Shown piece by piece: positions 32,648 through 44,660 of a stretch of 64,000 bases of DNA. Source of the DNA: Buttiauxella sp. B2 (lineage in GTDB: Bacteria > Pseudomonadota > Gammaproteobacteria > Enterobacterales > Enterobacteriaceae). The translations under genes were made by a program, and so were the position numbers. A model generated the notes under the pieces. It was not told the origin of the DNA. It made no database searches and saw only the letters and a program-made list of their open reading frames with translations. The stretch's first letter is position 1, and the number at the start of each line of letters is the position of its first letter. Location: contig NZ_VEXQ01000009.1 in NCBI RefSeq assembly GCF_006376615.1, positions 1 to 64,000 of the forward strand, read 5' to 3'.

Positions 32648-32914
32648 TTATTTATACAGCTCAGCGGTGGCGTGCCATGTATCACCACTACGTGCTTCGG
32701 TAATACGATATGCCGATGCACCTTCTTTGGTCGCTTTCTGTGATAATTCCTGACGCATATCCATTGGCGCGCTACCCACTTGGCTTACGGAAATGCTGCC
32801 CATAGACTGCATGTTTTGTGCCTGTTCGCTGTTTACCTGATGTGCGGCTGCATTGGCACCGAAAGAGATAATGGAAAACAGGCTCAGTGCTGCGATAGTT
32901 AATTTGGTTTTCAT
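32648..32914 (-). CDS. YhcN-type DUF1471 stress protein, copy A
   Basis: An 88-residue secreted protein of the DUF1471 (BhsA/McbA/YhcN) family. An N-terminal signal peptide (MKTKLTIAALSLFSIISFGANA, cleavage after about residue 23) precedes the single DUF1471 domain ending in GDTWHATAELYK. Members respond to acid, peroxide or envelope stress in E. coli. The ATG at 32914 is preferred over an upstream in-frame start because it begins the signal peptide. This is one of two tandem paralogues; the other is at 33032-33295. Confidence 0.88.
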   Translation of the reverse strand: MKTKLTIAALSLFSIISFGANAAAHQVNSEQAQNMQSMGSISVSQVGSAPMDMRQELSQKATKEGASAYRITEARSGDTWHATAELYK

Positions 32915-33031
32915 GATGTCTACTCCTAAGTTTTTAACCAACGACCGGAAGGGCTTTAGCTACATTTATTGTTCTTGGGGCCGTCGTTTTGATTATGCGA
33001 TTTATTACTGCAACTTATGCCAATCGGGCTG

Positions 33032-33295
33032 TTATTTATACAGTTCCGCAGTGGCATGCCATTGGTCGCCAGTACGTGCTTCGATGATGCGGTAAGAAGA
33101 AGCACCTTGTTCTTCAGCTTTTTTATTCAACATCTGATGCATATCCATTGGCGCGCTACCCACCTGGCTGACAGAGATTGAGCCCATTGGCTGCAGACCC
33201 TGCGCCTGCTCTGTGTTGATGGAAGTGGCTGCGAAAGCACCAAATGACAGCATTGAAAGCAGACTTGCGGCTACTACTGTTGATTTCATGTTCAT
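33032..33295 (-). CDS. yhcN: YhcN-type DUF1471 stress protein, copy B
   Basis: An 87-residue exported DUF1471 protein with signal peptide MNMKSTVVAASLLSMLSFGAF. Its length and N-terminus are closest to E. coli YhcN, so it is probably the ancestral copy. The mature parts of copies A and B share MGSISVSQVGSAPMDM exactly and both end with W-H-A-T-A-E-L-Y-K. The 117-base gap between the copies has room for a separate promoter for copy A. Confidence 0.92.
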   Translation of the reverse strand: MNMKSTVVAASLLSMLSFGAFAATSINTEQAQGLQPMGSISVSQVGSAPMDMHQMLNKKAEEQGASSYRIIEARTGDQWHATAELYK

Positions 33296-33683
33296 AATAT
33301 TTACCTCGTCGTATTCTTTTATTGGGGTCTTTGTTTCGTGACCCTCATCACAAAATCAAGTATACACTAATAACTCTGATAATTAATACCACGCTAATTA
33401 TTCTCTATGAAACTTTACAATAATAGAGGCTTCTATTATTTCGTAAAGTTATTAAAAATTATCTTTTATTGCTATTTTTATGTTAAATATGATTAAAAAC
33501 AATGAGATGGTTAGCGTTAGCTTTTAGTGCGGCGCATCACGTAACTTGCTGATGAACGAAATGTTTGCGTACAGATAAAGGAATGAGAGTGGAATTCAAC
33601 GCAGGAGTAAAAGAATAGAAGGAATGGTGTTGGAGAAATGATTCCCGCCGTTCAGGGACAGCGGGAACAGTACTGCCTGGTGC
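33296..33683 (-). promoter_or_regulatory. yhcN upstream and argR downstream region
   Basis: This 388-base gene-free region is strikingly AT-rich between about 33350 and 33500. It holds the long dyad at 33411-33450 and should carry the yhcN promoter. Close to argR is a second hairpin (TTCCCGC / GCGGGAA, 33643-33669) without a clean T run, possibly a weak argR terminator. No convincing ORF is present. Confidence 0.5.
33411..33450. repeat. Long AT-rich dyad upstream of yhcN
   Basis: AACTTTACAATAATAGA and TCTATTATTTCGTAAAGTT are reverse complements over 17 base pairs with a two-base bulge (CG/TC side) and a GGCT loop. It lies about 115-155 bases before the yhcN start. It could be a regulator site, a cruciform-prone element or the stem of an untranslated RNA. 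Confidence 0.7.
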
Positions 33684-35527
<1,844 letters not shown>

Positions 35528-35545
35528 ACTCTGCGTTTAAGAGAT

Positions 35546-35578
35546 AAAAAAACCGGAACTTTGTTTCCGGTTTTTTTT
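35546..35578. terminator. mdh/degS bidirectional terminator
   Basis: The stem AAAACCGGAA / TTCCGGTTTT has a T run on both strands (TTTTTTTT on plus, TTTTTTTA on minus). It separates the convergent genes mdh and degS. Confidence 0.92.
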
Positions 35579-35591
35579 CGCCTGCTATTTA

Positions 35592-36659
35592 TCAGTTAGT
35601 AGCGGGATATTCCTGAATGGTTACTTGCAGTGTCAGCTTCTTCTCATCGCGCATGACTTCAACTGGAATCACCGAGCCTGGGCGAATTTCAGCAACCTGG
35701 TCCATCGTTTCCAGCGCCGAAATTGCGGGTTTATGGTTCACTGAAACAATCACGTCATTAACCAGAAGGCCTGCTTTTGCTGCCGGGCCGTCAGGAGAAA
35801 CTTCGTTAACGATGATCCCTTGAATCTGATCAATGCCGGTTGCAGGGCCGTGCAATGGTGTTATCTCACGCCCGCCGATGCCAATGTAGCCACGAATTAC
35901 TCGGCCATCACGGATAAGCTTATCCATTATTTTGGTGGATAGTTGTGTGGGTATCGCAAAGCCAATACCTTCCGGTGTTTCCCCGTCGTTGCTCTTATCA
36001 AAAGATAACGTGTTGATACCCATTAGTTCACCTAACGAGTTAACCAACGCGCCACCTGAGTTGCCGTGGTTGATTGAGGCGTCTGTTTGCAAGAATGACT
36101 GGCGGCCTGAAGGGCTAAGGCCGATACGACCTGTGGCACTGATTATCCCCTGAGTAATGGTTTGCCCGAGGTTATATGGATTACCAATTGCCATCACGAT
36201 ATCGCCAATATGCGGTACGCGCTTATTGTTGATAGGAATAACAGGAAGGTTTGTTGCGTTGATTTTCAGAACTGCCAGGTCGGTAAGGCTATCAGAACCA
36301 ACCAGAAGCGCTTCAAACACACGGCCATCCTGAAGGGCAACGATAATTTGCTCTGCATCATTAATGACGTGTTTATTGGTGATGATGTAACCACGTTCGT
36401 CCATGATGACGCCGGAACCGAGGGTGCGAATTTCTAGCTGGTTATGCGAGTTGTTACCAACACTGCGGTTATAGACGTTTACCACAGCAGGCGCAGCGCG
36501 GCGCACCGCAGAGTTATAGCTCAGTGGTGTTTCATCGGCACTGTCAAACTTCGAGGGTGCTAAGGGGACGATTTTCTGGCGCAGCGTTGGTAATGCCACC
36601 AACAACAATCCAGCCACAATCAGGCCAATTACCACCGAGCGTAATATCTTCAGAAACAT
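35592..36659 (-). CDS. degS: Site-1 protease DegS
   Basis: A 355-residue inner-membrane-anchored serine protease. When misfolded outer-membrane porin C-termini bind its PDZ domain, it makes the first cut in RseA and so starts the sigma-E response. An N-terminal anchor (near residues 5-25) precedes the protease domain with the triad His97 (TNKHVIN), Asp127 (SLTDLAV) and Ser201 (GNSGGAL), followed by one PDZ domain (about 255-340). It follows degQ after 86 bases and may share transcripts. Confidence 0.98.
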   Translation of the reverse strand: MFLKILRSVVIGLIVAGLLLVALPTLRQKIVPLAPSKFDSADETPLSYNSAVRRAAPAVVNVYNRSVGNNSHNQLEIRTLGSGVIMDERGYIITNKHVINDAEQIIVALQDGRVFEALLVGSDSLTDLAVLKINATNLPVIPINNKRVPHIGDIVMAIGNPYNLGQTITQGIISATGRIGLSPSGRQSFLQTDASINHGNSGGALVNSLGELMGINTLSFDKSNDGETPEGIGFAIPTQLSTKIMDKLIRDGRVIRGYIGIGGREITPLHGPATGIDQIQGIIVNEVSPDGPAAKAGLLVNDVIVSVNHKPAISALETMDQVAEIRPGSVIPVEVMRDEKKLTLQVTIQEYPATN

Positions 36660-36745
36660 GAATTTGAGTTAGTTAATGATAAATCGGACGAAGAATAGCA
36701 TGAGTTAATCGGACATCGTACTGAGATGTCCGATTACTGAGCAGA

Positions 36746-38116
36746 TTAGCGCAATAACAGATAGATACTTTCTTCACCGCGAACAATATGCAGTGCAATA
36801 ACGTCTGGTTTGCTTTCAAGCACCTTACGCATCTCGGCAATACTCGAGATTCGGTCGCGGTTTACACCAATGATTACGTCGTCTTTATGTAGCCCAACCT
36901 GTGCGGCTGGCGTGCCTTTTTCAACGCTATCTAGCTTGATGCCTTTAGTGCCATCTTTCAGCTGACCATCACTTAATGTCGCCCCTTGTAAGGCTGGCGT
37001 GATCAACTCTGCATTGGCCGATGACGCAGTGCTTTTATCCAGCGTTACGCTCACTTCCAACGGTTTGCCATCACGCAGCAAGCCCAACTTCACCACTGTT
37101 CCTGGCTCAGTTGTGGCGATTTTTGCGCGCAGCTCAGCAAAACTGCTAATGTTTTTGCCGTTCAGGCTGGTAATTACATCACCCGCTTTGACGCCTGCTT
37201 TGGCTGAGCCCGATTGCGGCAAGACTTCGCTGACGAATGCACCACGTTGGGTCGTCAGGTTGAAGGCTTTTGCAATGTCAGCACTCATTTCAGTGCCTTT
37301 AATACCCAGCAAGCCGCGTTTGATCTCGCCAAATTCCATCAACTGTTTAGCCAGGGTTTGCGCCATATTACTTGGGATGGCAAAGCCGATACCGACGCTG
37401 CCGCCACTTGGCGCGAGAATCGCGGTGTTAATACCGATAAGTTCGCCATTCAGGTTCAGCAATGCACCACCGGAATTACCACGGTTAATAGAGGCATCTG
37501 TCTGGATAAAGTTTTCCAACCCTTCTAGATTTAGGCCGCTACGACCTAAAGCTGAAACGATACCTGAAGTAGCTGTTTGCCCAAGGCCGAATGGGTTCCC
37601 TACGGCAACAGCAAAATCACCAACGCGCAGTTTGTCTGAGTCAGCAACGGTGATTTGTGTCAGGCCACTGGCATTCTGGATTTGAATTAGTGCAATGTCA
37701 CTTTGGTCATCGCCACCAATCAATTTGGCATCAAACTCACGCCCATCATTAAGCTGTACGCTGATTTTCTCAGCGTGATTAATGACGTGGTTATTGGTCA
37801 GCACATAGCCTTTTTCCGCATTGATGATCACACCCGACCCCAAACCTTCAAACGGTTGGGCTTCTGATGGTGGCATGTCATCACCAAAAAACTTTTTAAA
37901 TTCCTCGGGGACTTTCTGACTTGGCGCTGCAGCTGTCCCTTCAACCTGAACACTCACCACGGCAGGTAATACTTTTTCCAGCATTGGTGCAAGGCTTGGC
38001 AAGGCTGGCTGACCCGGAACTTGTGCTGGTAACGATGCATACACCTGCGATGCAACACCGAACGTTAGTCCGACACTTAACGCTAACGCACTCAACAACA
38101 GGGTTTGTTTCTTCAT
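36746..38116 (-). CDS. degQ: Periplasmic protease/chaperone DegQ
   Basis: A 456-residue HtrA-family serine endoprotease for quality control in the periplasm. A signal peptide (residues 1-27, ending VYA) is followed by the protease domain with His110 (TNNHVIN), Asp140 (DQSDIAL) and Ser215 (NRGNSGGAL), and by two PDZ domains. The absence of the longer Q-linker typical of DegP supports DegQ. It is upstream of degS on the same strand. Confidence 0.97.
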   Translation of the reverse strand: MKKQTLLLSALALSVGLTFGVASQVYASLPAQVPGQPALPSLAPMLEKVLPAVVSVQVEGTAAAPSQKVPEEFKKFFGDDMPPSEAQPFEGLGSGVIINAEKGYVLTNNHVINHAEKISVQLNDGREFDAKLIGGDDQSDIALIQIQNASGLTQITVADSDKLRVGDFAVAVGNPFGLGQTATSGIVSALGRSGLNLEGLENFIQTDASINRGNSGGALLNLNGELIGINTAILAPSGGSVGIGFAIPSNMAQTLAKQLMEFGEIKRGLLGIKGTEMSADIAKAFNLTTQRGAFVSEVLPQSGSAKAGVKAGDVITSLNGKNISSFAELRAKIATTEPGTVVKLGLLRDGKPLEVSVTLDKSTASSANAELITPALQGATLSDGQLKDGTKGIKLDSVEKGTPAAQVGLHKDDVIIGVNRDRISSIAEMRKVLESKPDVIALHIVRGEESIYLLLR

Positions 38117-38250
38117 TGATGGCTTGCTCTCGTGACCTGGAAAAAGGAAAACCCGATAACACTCCGATGTTATTGAAATATCAGCCGGGTAACAATGTTG
38201 TTATAGAGTGAAGAAATATTAGTAAATGATAGCTGTGCGTGAGAGAGATT

Positions 38251-38271
38251 GGGGTACGAAAGCTGTACCCC
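38251..38271 (-). terminator. Hairpin downstream of zapG
   Basis: The perfect inverted repeat GGGGTAC / GTACCCC lies 24 bases beyond the zapG stop. The following minus-strand sequence is AATCTCTCTC rather than a T run, so termination is plausible but not certain. Confidence 0.5.
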
Positions 38272-38294
38272 AGAAAAAAATTCTAGATTTGTGA

Positions 38295-38696
38295 TTAATC
38301 GCGTTTTGCGCGCTCGGTACGCAGCAAACCGGATGCGCCATCAGAGTAGTCACGCGGCATTTGTACCGGTGCCTGATCGTTGCTGGCTTCTGATTCAGCG
38401 AGGCGGTTACGGAATGGGTTCGCTTCAGCTGACATTTCAGGCAACAGGCTGCTGGAGCTTTTTGCCATGTGTTGGTAAAGCTGGCGATAGTCATGAGCCA
38501 TGTTATCCAGCAATTCCGCGCTACGAGCAAAATGACTGACTAACTCTTCACGATACTCTTCAAGTTCTGCTTTGTTTTTCTCAATTTCGTACTGCATAGC
38601 CTGCTGCTGACGCAGCTTGCGGTTGCCAAAACGCATAGCAACTGCACCAACGATGATGCCAACAACTAACCCAATTAGCGCATATTCCCAGGTCAT
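38295..38696 (-). CDS. zapG: Cell-division and envelope protein ZapG (YhcB)
   Basis: A 133-residue DUF1043 protein anchored in the inner membrane by an N-terminal helix (MTWEYALIGLVVGIIVGAVA). A long cytoplasmic coiled coil follows (about residues 30-85), with a low-complexity tail. In E. coli it interacts with division and elongation proteins. The ATG at 38696 is preferred to an upstream in-frame extension because it starts with the membrane helix and has GGGAGA before it. It is divergent from zapE. Confidence 0.94.
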   Translation of the reverse strand: MTWEYALIGLVVGIIVGAVAMRFGNRKLRQQQAMQYEIEKNKAELEEYREELVSHFARSAELLDNMAHDYRQLYQHMAKSSSSLLPEMSAEANPFRNRLAESEASNDQAPVQMPRDYSDGASGLLRTERAKRD

Positions 38697-38887
38697 GAAC
38701 TTCTCCCGTTGTCTTGTGTTTCCGTAGGGTAATGTAGCCACTATAACCGTTAACCTAAGAGAAGTGGAATCCTGACGCAGCATCGCTTAGGGTAGAACGG
38801 CCTTTTTTTCGACAACCGTCCTTTTTTGAGTACTTTTTGAGTATCAAGTAAACGGCAATCCGATTTTTAAGGGAATACCATAATACC

Positions 38888-40006
38888 ATGCAAAATCTCT
38901 CCCCTGCATTGCGCTACCAACAAGCCCTGGCCGAGGGCTGCTATCAACCTGATGATGTTCAGCGTGAAGCTGTAATGCGGCTGGACGCTATCTGTCAGGT
39001 ATTAAGCAAACCATCGCCTGCTGTAACAACGAGTACAGGCTTTTTTGGCAAGCTCTTTGGGAATCGTAGTGTCTCGGAAAATCAGGACCCCGTCCGTGGG
39101 CTATATATGTGGGGCGGAGTAGGGCGAGGGAAAACCTGGTTAATGGACATGTTTTTTCAGAGTTTACCTGGCGAGCGCAAGCTGCGACTGCACTTTCACC
39201 GATTTATGCTGCGAGTCCACGAAGAACTGGCCGAGCTACAAGGGCAAACCGATCCGCTGGAACTGATTGCCGACCGCTTCAAAGAAGAGACAGATATTCT
39301 CTGTTTCGATGAGTTTTTTGTGTCTGACATCACTGATGCAATGCTGCTTGGTACATTAATGAGAGCGCTGTTTGCAAGAGGGATTACCCTGGTGGCAACA
39401 TCTAATATTCCGCCGGATGAGCTTTATCGTAATGGCTTGCAGAGAGCACGATTTATCCCCGCAATTGAAGCAATAAAACGCCATTGTGAAGTGATGAATG
39501 TTGATGCTGGCATTGATTACCGTTTGAGAACACTGACTCAAGCCCACCTTTGGCTCTCTCCAGTTAATAACGAAACCGCACAACAAATGGAAAAACTCTA
39601 TACCGCGCTGGCGGGTTTAGCGCGGAAAGGGGAGCCGGTGCTGGAAATTAACCATCGGCCTCTTGCCACACTTGGCGTTACTAATCAGACGTTGGCGGTA
39701 GATTTTAATACATTATGTGTTGATGCTCGCAGCCAGCATGACTACATCGCGCTTTCACGTCTTTTTCATACCGTTATGTTGTTTAATGTGCCAGTGATGA
39801 ATACCCGCAACGAAAATGAAGCTCGGCGATTCATCGCGTTGGTTGATGAGTTTTATGAACGCCACGTTAAGCTGGTGGTTTCTGCACAGGTTTCGATGTT
39901 CGAGATTTATCAGGGAGAAAGATTGCGCTTTGAGTTCCAGCGCTGCTTGTCTCGCCTGCAAGAAATGCAAAGTGAAGAGTATTTGCGTTTGCCGCATATG
40001 CCTTGA
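38888..40006 (+). CDS. zapE: Division-associated ATPase ZapE
   Basis: A 372-residue AFG1-type AAA-like ATPase that associates with the Z ring and matters under low oxygen or heat. The Walker A motif is WGGVGRGKTWL (near residues 75-85), Walker B is ILCFDEFFV, and the conserved SNIPPDELYRNGLQR segment follows. The N-terminal 60 residues are the least like E. coli. Length is similar to E. coli ZapE (about 375). Confidence 0.96.
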   Translation: MQNLSPALRYQQALAEGCYQPDDVQREAVMRLDAICQVLSKPSPAVTTSTGFFGKLFGNRSVSENQDPVRGLYMWGGVGRGKTWLMDMFFQSLPGERKLRLHFHRFMLRVHEELAELQGQTDPLELIADRFKEETDILCFDEFFVSDITDAMLLGTLMRALFARGITLVATSNIPPDELYRNGLQRARFIPAIEAIKRHCEVMNVDAGIDYRLRTLTQAHLWLSPVNNETAQQMEKLYTALAGLARKGEPVLEINHRPLATLGVTNQTLAVDFNTLCVDARSQHDYIALSRLFHTVMLFNVPVMNTRNENEARRFIALVDEFYERHVKLVVSAQVSMFEIYQGERLRFEFQRCLSRLQEMQSEEYLRLPHMP

Positions 40007-41068
<1,062 letters not shown>

Positions 41069-41098
41069 TTGTCATCTGCTATTTGCAGAATTCAATTT

Positions 41099-41131
41099 GC
41101 GAAAAACCCGGTCTTGTACCGGGTTTTTTTA
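41099..41131 (+). terminator. rplM-rpsI terminator
   Basis: The stem AAAAACCCGG / CCGGGTTTTTTT, with loop TCTTGTA, lies 32 bases after the rpsI stop and ends in a T run. Confidence 0.92.
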
Positions 41132-41390
41132 TGCCTAAAAATTATATTTAGTGTCTCTAACATTATGATAAAACTAATTTTTCAGGCAAATCCAAGATCC
41201 GTCCCCCACAAAACCCGTAAAATCTGGTAAACTATCAACCAATTTTCTGCCCGAAGGTCGGCATCAGGTTGTTTTCGCCTCGTTTTGTGGCGACTGGTGG
41301 TTTTCCGGCGTGATGGGTATCAAACGGTCAGGTTAGTTGCCGCTTGTGCGGCTATTAGCAGTAATTTTCTGAATAAACTTGGAGGTTTTC
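41132..41390 (+). promoter_or_regulatory. sspAB upstream region
   Basis: Together with the rpsI terminator this completes a gap of 322 bases. It must contain the sspA promoter; a TAAACT -10-like hexamer stands at 41228-41233 without a convincing -35. GGAGG at 41381-41385 is the sspA ribosome-binding site. No other element is evident. Confidence 0.45.
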
Positions 41391-42032
41391 ATGGCTGTCG
41401 CTGCCAACAAACGTTCGGTGATGACGCTGTTTTCCGGTCCTACTGACATCTATAGCCACCAGGTGCGTATCGTACTGGCTGAAAAAGGTGTTAGCGTTGA
41501 AATTGAGCATGTGGAAACGGATAACCTGCCTCAGGATCTGATTGACCTCAACCCAAATCACAGCGTACCGACCTTGGTTGACCGCGAACTTACCCTGTGG
41601 GAATCCCGCATCATCATGGAATATCTTGATGAGCGTTTCCCGCACCCACCATTAATGCCGGTTTATCCGGTTGCTCGTGGTGAAAGTCGCCTGTACATGC
41701 ATCGTATCCAGAAAGACTGGTACTCCCTGATGCATATCGTGATGAACGGTTCTGCTCAAGAAGCTGATGCTGCTCGCAAGCAATTACGTGAAGAGTTGCT
41801 GGCAATTGCACCTGTATTTACTCAGAAACCTTTCTTCCTGAGTGATGAGTTCAGCTTGGTAGATTGCTACCTGGCACCTCTTCTGTGGCGTTTGCCGCAG
41901 ATGGGTATTGAGCTGGCAGGCGCGGGTTCTAAAGAGATGAAAGGTTACATGACTCGCGTATTTGAGCGTGATTCATTCCTCGCTTCTCTGACCGAACCAG
42001 AGCGCGAAATGCGTCTGCAAACCCGGGGCTAA
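41391..42032 (+). CDS. sspA: Stringent starvation protein A
   Basis: A 213-residue RNA-polymerase-associated protein with a glutathione S-transferase fold. It is important for acid tolerance in stationary phase and for P1 late transcription. The N-terminal thioredoxin-like half includes MTLFSGPTDIYSHQVRIVLAEKGV, and the surface loop PHPPLMPVYPVARGESRL required for function is intact. The start at 41391 has GGAGG before it. sspB follows after three bases. Confidence 0.98.
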   Translation: MAVAANKRSVMTLFSGPTDIYSHQVRIVLAEKGVSVEIEHVETDNLPQDLIDLNPNHSVPTLVDRELTLWESRIIMEYLDERFPHPPLMPVYPVARGESRLYMHRIQKDWYSLMHIVMNGSAQEADAARKQLREELLAIAPVFTQKPFFLSDEFSLVDCYLAPLLWRLPQMGIELAGAGSKEMKGYMTRVFERDSFLASLTEPEREMRLQTRG

Positions 42033-42035
42033 TTG

Positions 42036-42530
42036 ATGGATATGTCACAATTGTCACCACGTCGTCCGTATCTGCTCCGTGCTTTTTACGAGTGGCTATT
42101 GGATAACCAGCTCACTCCGCATCTGGTGGTGGATGTGACATTGCCAGGCGTGCAAGTTCCGATGGAATATGCGCGTGATGGACAAATCGTTCTGAATATC
42201 GCGCCTCGAGCTGTCGGTAATCTGGAACTGGCAAATGGCGATGTGCGTTTTAACGCGCGCTTCGGTGGTGTGCCACGGAATGTATTTGTTCCTATGGCCG
42301 CAGTTTTGGCTATCTACGCTCGTGAAAACGGTGCAGGCACCATGTTTGAGCCTGAAGCTGCCTATGATGAAGGTGTTGAAAGTCATAACGATGACGATCA
42401 AAATGCATTTGAATCAGAAATGGTGATGCAGGTTATCGATGGTGATCGTCCGGATCATGACGAAGATAATGATCCCGATGATACTCCCCCTCCTCGAGGT
42501 GGTCGTCCGGCACTGCGCGTAGTGAAATAA
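42036..42530 (+). CDS. sspB: ClpXP specificity-enhancing factor SspB
   Basis: A 164-residue adaptor that tethers ssrA-tagged proteins and the RseA fragment to ClpXP. The N-terminal substrate-binding domain spans about residues 1-112; an acidic flexible linker leads to the ClpX-binding tail RGGRPALRVVK. The ATG at 42036 is used rather than the preceding TTG. It is translated with sspA and ends before a terminator. Confidence 0.98.
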   Translation: MDMSQLSPRRPYLLRAFYEWLLDNQLTPHLVVDVTLPGVQVPMEYARDGQIVLNIAPRAVGNLELANGDVRFNARFGGVPRNVFVPMAAVLAIYARENGAGTMFEPEAAYDEGVESHNDDDQNAFESEMVMQVIDGDRPDHDEDNDPDDTPPPRGGRPALRVVK

Positions 42531-42560
42531 CTCGCGAAGTTATGCCGCTAAAGCAAATTG

Positions 42561-42586
42561 AAGCCAGTCTAATGACTGGCTTTTTA
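42561..42586 (+). terminator. sspAB terminator
   Basis: The stem AAGCCAGT / ACTGGCTT with loop CTAATG is followed by TTTT, about 30 bases after the sspB stop. Confidence 0.88.
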
Positions 42587-42698
42587 CTGCCTCAAATAAA
42601 CCCACTGGTTGCATCTTTCGTAAGCCATGATTTGCTGTGTTATGATTCGAAAATATAATTTTCGAGCTTTCTCCCATAAAACGGCCAATTCTGACACG

Positions 42699-43481
42699 AT
42701 GAGCACATTTGACGAGCAACCACCTGAGACGACTGAAACCATCGGACATACGATGCGCCGGCGTCCGCTTGCGCGTAAAAAACTCTCGGAAATGGTGGAA
42801 GAAGAGCTTGAGCAAATGATTCGCAGGCGCGAATTTACTGAAGGGGAACAATTGCCTTCGGAACGCGAACTGATGGCTTTTTTCAATGTTGGCCGCCCTT
42901 CGGTACGCGAAGCACTTGCGGCACTTAAACGAAAAGGGTTGGTGCAGATAAGCAACGGGGAACGCGCCCGTGTTTCACGGCCATCAGCCGATACGATTAT
43001 TGGCGAACTATCTGGCGTGGCGAAAGATTTCCTCTCACGGCCTGGCGGCATTGCTCATTTTGAGCAACTGCGAATGTTCTTTGAATCCAGTCTGGTCCGC
43101 TATGCCGCTGAATTCGCCACAGACGAGCAAATCGCCCGCCTTGGAAAGGCACTGGAGATGAATAACCAGGCTCTGGATGATAACGATCTGTTTATTCGCT
43201 CTGATATCGAATTCCACCGGGAGCTGGCGGAGATCCCTGATAATCCAATCTTTATGGCGGTACATGTCGCGCTGTTGGATTGGTTGATTGCGGCGCGTCC
43301 AACAGTTCCGCAGGATATTCTTCACGCACACAATAATGTTAGTTATCAGCAGCATATTGAAATTTATAATTCAATCAAGTCACACGATCCTGATGCGGCT
43401 GACGCTGCATTAAAGGCTCATCTGAAAAGCGTATTTGCATCCTATTATTCCACTCCGCGTAAACGCAATTCGAAAAAGTAG
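42699..43481 (+). CDS. nanR: Sialic acid-responsive repressor NanR
   Basis: A 260-residue GntR/FadR-type repressor of sialic-acid catabolism that is relieved by N-acetylneuraminate. The winged helix (about residues 25-95) contains [33 protein letters not shown]. The C-terminal FCD domain has the metal-ligand positions [10 protein letters not shown] and histidines near the end. The start at 42699 (MSTFDEQ) gives a protein similar in length to E. coli NanR; there is no strong Shine-Dalgarno sequence before it, so a nearby alternative cannot be excluded. Its operator lies downstream, before nanA. Confidence 0.95.
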   Translation: MSTFDEQPPETTETIGHTMRRRPLARKKLSEMVEEELEQMIRRREFTEGEQLPSERELMAFFNVGRPSVREALAALKRKGLVQISNGERARVSRPSADTIIGELSGVAKDFLSRPGGIAHFEQLRMFFESSLVRYAAEFATDEQIARLGKALEMNNQALDDNDLFIRSDIEFHRELAEIPDNPIFMAVHVALLDWLIAARPTVPQDILHAHNNVSYQQHIEIYNSIKSHDPDAADAALKAHLKSVFASYYSTPRKRNSKK

Positions 43482-43602
43482 CTCACATTAATCTGAGATC
43501 CCACGCACGTCTTTTCCAGTAACGTTTGATCAACCATCGCAATTTCATATGAACAAGATCGCATCCTGACGTATTTGGAGTGTGATGTTTACTTTTTGGT
43601 CT

Positions 43603-43625
43603 GGTATAACAGGTATAAAGGTATG
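43603..43625. promoter_or_regulatory. NanR operator before nanA
   Basis: Three direct repeats of GGTATA occur at 43603-43608, 43612-43617 and 43620-43625 (last repeat GGTATG). This is the repeat-type operator known for NanR in E. coli and it overlaps the expected nanA promoter. A TGTGA half-site at 43581-43585 may be part of a CRP site. Confidence 0.88.
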
Positions 43626-43662
43626 TCGTTATATTTTGAAACCAGACAACAAAGAGGCGTTT

Positions 43663-44562
43663 ATGACACAGAATCTTCGCGGTGTGATGCCCGCACTACT
43701 TACTCCTTTTAATCAGCAACAGCAGATAGACACCGACAGCCTACGACGTCTGGTTCGTTTCAATATTGAACAGGGTGTCGATGGCCTATATGTCGGCGGT
43801 TCGACAGGTGAAGCCTTCTTGCAGAGCACACAGGAGCGTGAACAGGTGCTGGAAATTGTTGCCGAAGAAGCTAAAGGAAAAGTGACCTTAATTGCGCACG
43901 TTGGCGTTATCAGCACACATGAGAGCCAGACGCTGGCAAGCGCCGCACACCGTTATGGATTTGATGCCGTCTCCGCAGTAACACCGTTTTACTACCCGTT
44001 CAGCTTCAATGAACATTGTGACCACTATCGCGCAGTGATTGATTCATCTGGCGGTTTGCCCATGGTGGTCTACAACATTCCAGCATTGAGTGGCGTGAAG
44101 CTGACTCTTGAGCAGATTGATTCCTTAGTTAACTTGCCTGGTGTTGGCGCATTAAAACAGACCTCAGGCGATCTCTACCAGATGGAACAGATCCGCCGAG
44201 CACATCCGGATCTTGTGCTCTACAACGGTTATGACGAAATCTTTGCCTCTGGTCTATTAGCAGGTGCTGATGGCGGCATTGGTAGCACTTACAACGTAAT
44301 GGCCTGGCGTTATCTGGCCATCATGCAAGCTGTGCAAGAAGGTGATACGCAGCGCGCAAGACAGTTGCAAGGCGAATGTAATAAAGTTATTGATTTGTTA
44401 ATTAAGGTGGGTGTGTTCCGTGGGTTGAAAACCCTTTTACATTACATGGATGTTGTTGCCGTGCCGCTGTGCCGGAAACCTTTTGCATCGGTTGATGAGC
44501 AATATCTCCCTGAGCTTAAAGCACTCGCAGAACAGTTACAGGAAGAACGAGCAACGTTCTGA
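43663..44562 (+). CDS. nanA: N-acetylneuraminate lyase
   Basis: A 299-residue class I aldolase that splits sialic acid into N-acetylmannosamine and pyruvate. The Schiff-base lysine is Lys165 (GALKQTSG), the catalytic tyrosine is Tyr137 (VVYNIPAL), and the carboxylate-binding GSTGE motif is at 47-51. AAAGAGG precedes the ATG at 43663. It leads a two-gene operon with nanT under NanR control. Length is close to E. coli NanA (297). Confidence 0.98.
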   Translation: MTQNLRGVMPALLTPFNQQQQIDTDSLRRLVRFNIEQGVDGLYVGGSTGEAFLQSTQEREQVLEIVAEEAKGKVTLIAHVGVISTHESQTLASAAHRYGFDAVSAVTPFYYPFSFNEHCDHYRAVIDSSGGLPMVVYNIPALSGVKLTLEQIDSLVNLPGVGALKQTSGDLYQMEQIRRAHPDLVLYNGYDEIFASGLLAGADGGIGSTYNVMAWRYLAIMQAVQEGDTQRARQLQGECNKVIDLLIKVGVFRGLKTLLHYMDVVAVPLCRKPFASVDEQYLPELKALAEQLQEERATF

Positions 44563-44660
44563 AAGCACATATAAACCATGATGCTGAAAACAGTATCGCT
44601 ATTACCTAATCTGACCTAACCAAAGGGCGGGTTTTGAAGAACCCGCGCCGGGAGTGCTTT

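Noticed and set aside
36999-37685. Plus-strand open frame of 228 codons
   Set aside because: It is the shadow of degQ on the opposite strand and resembles no protein that I know.
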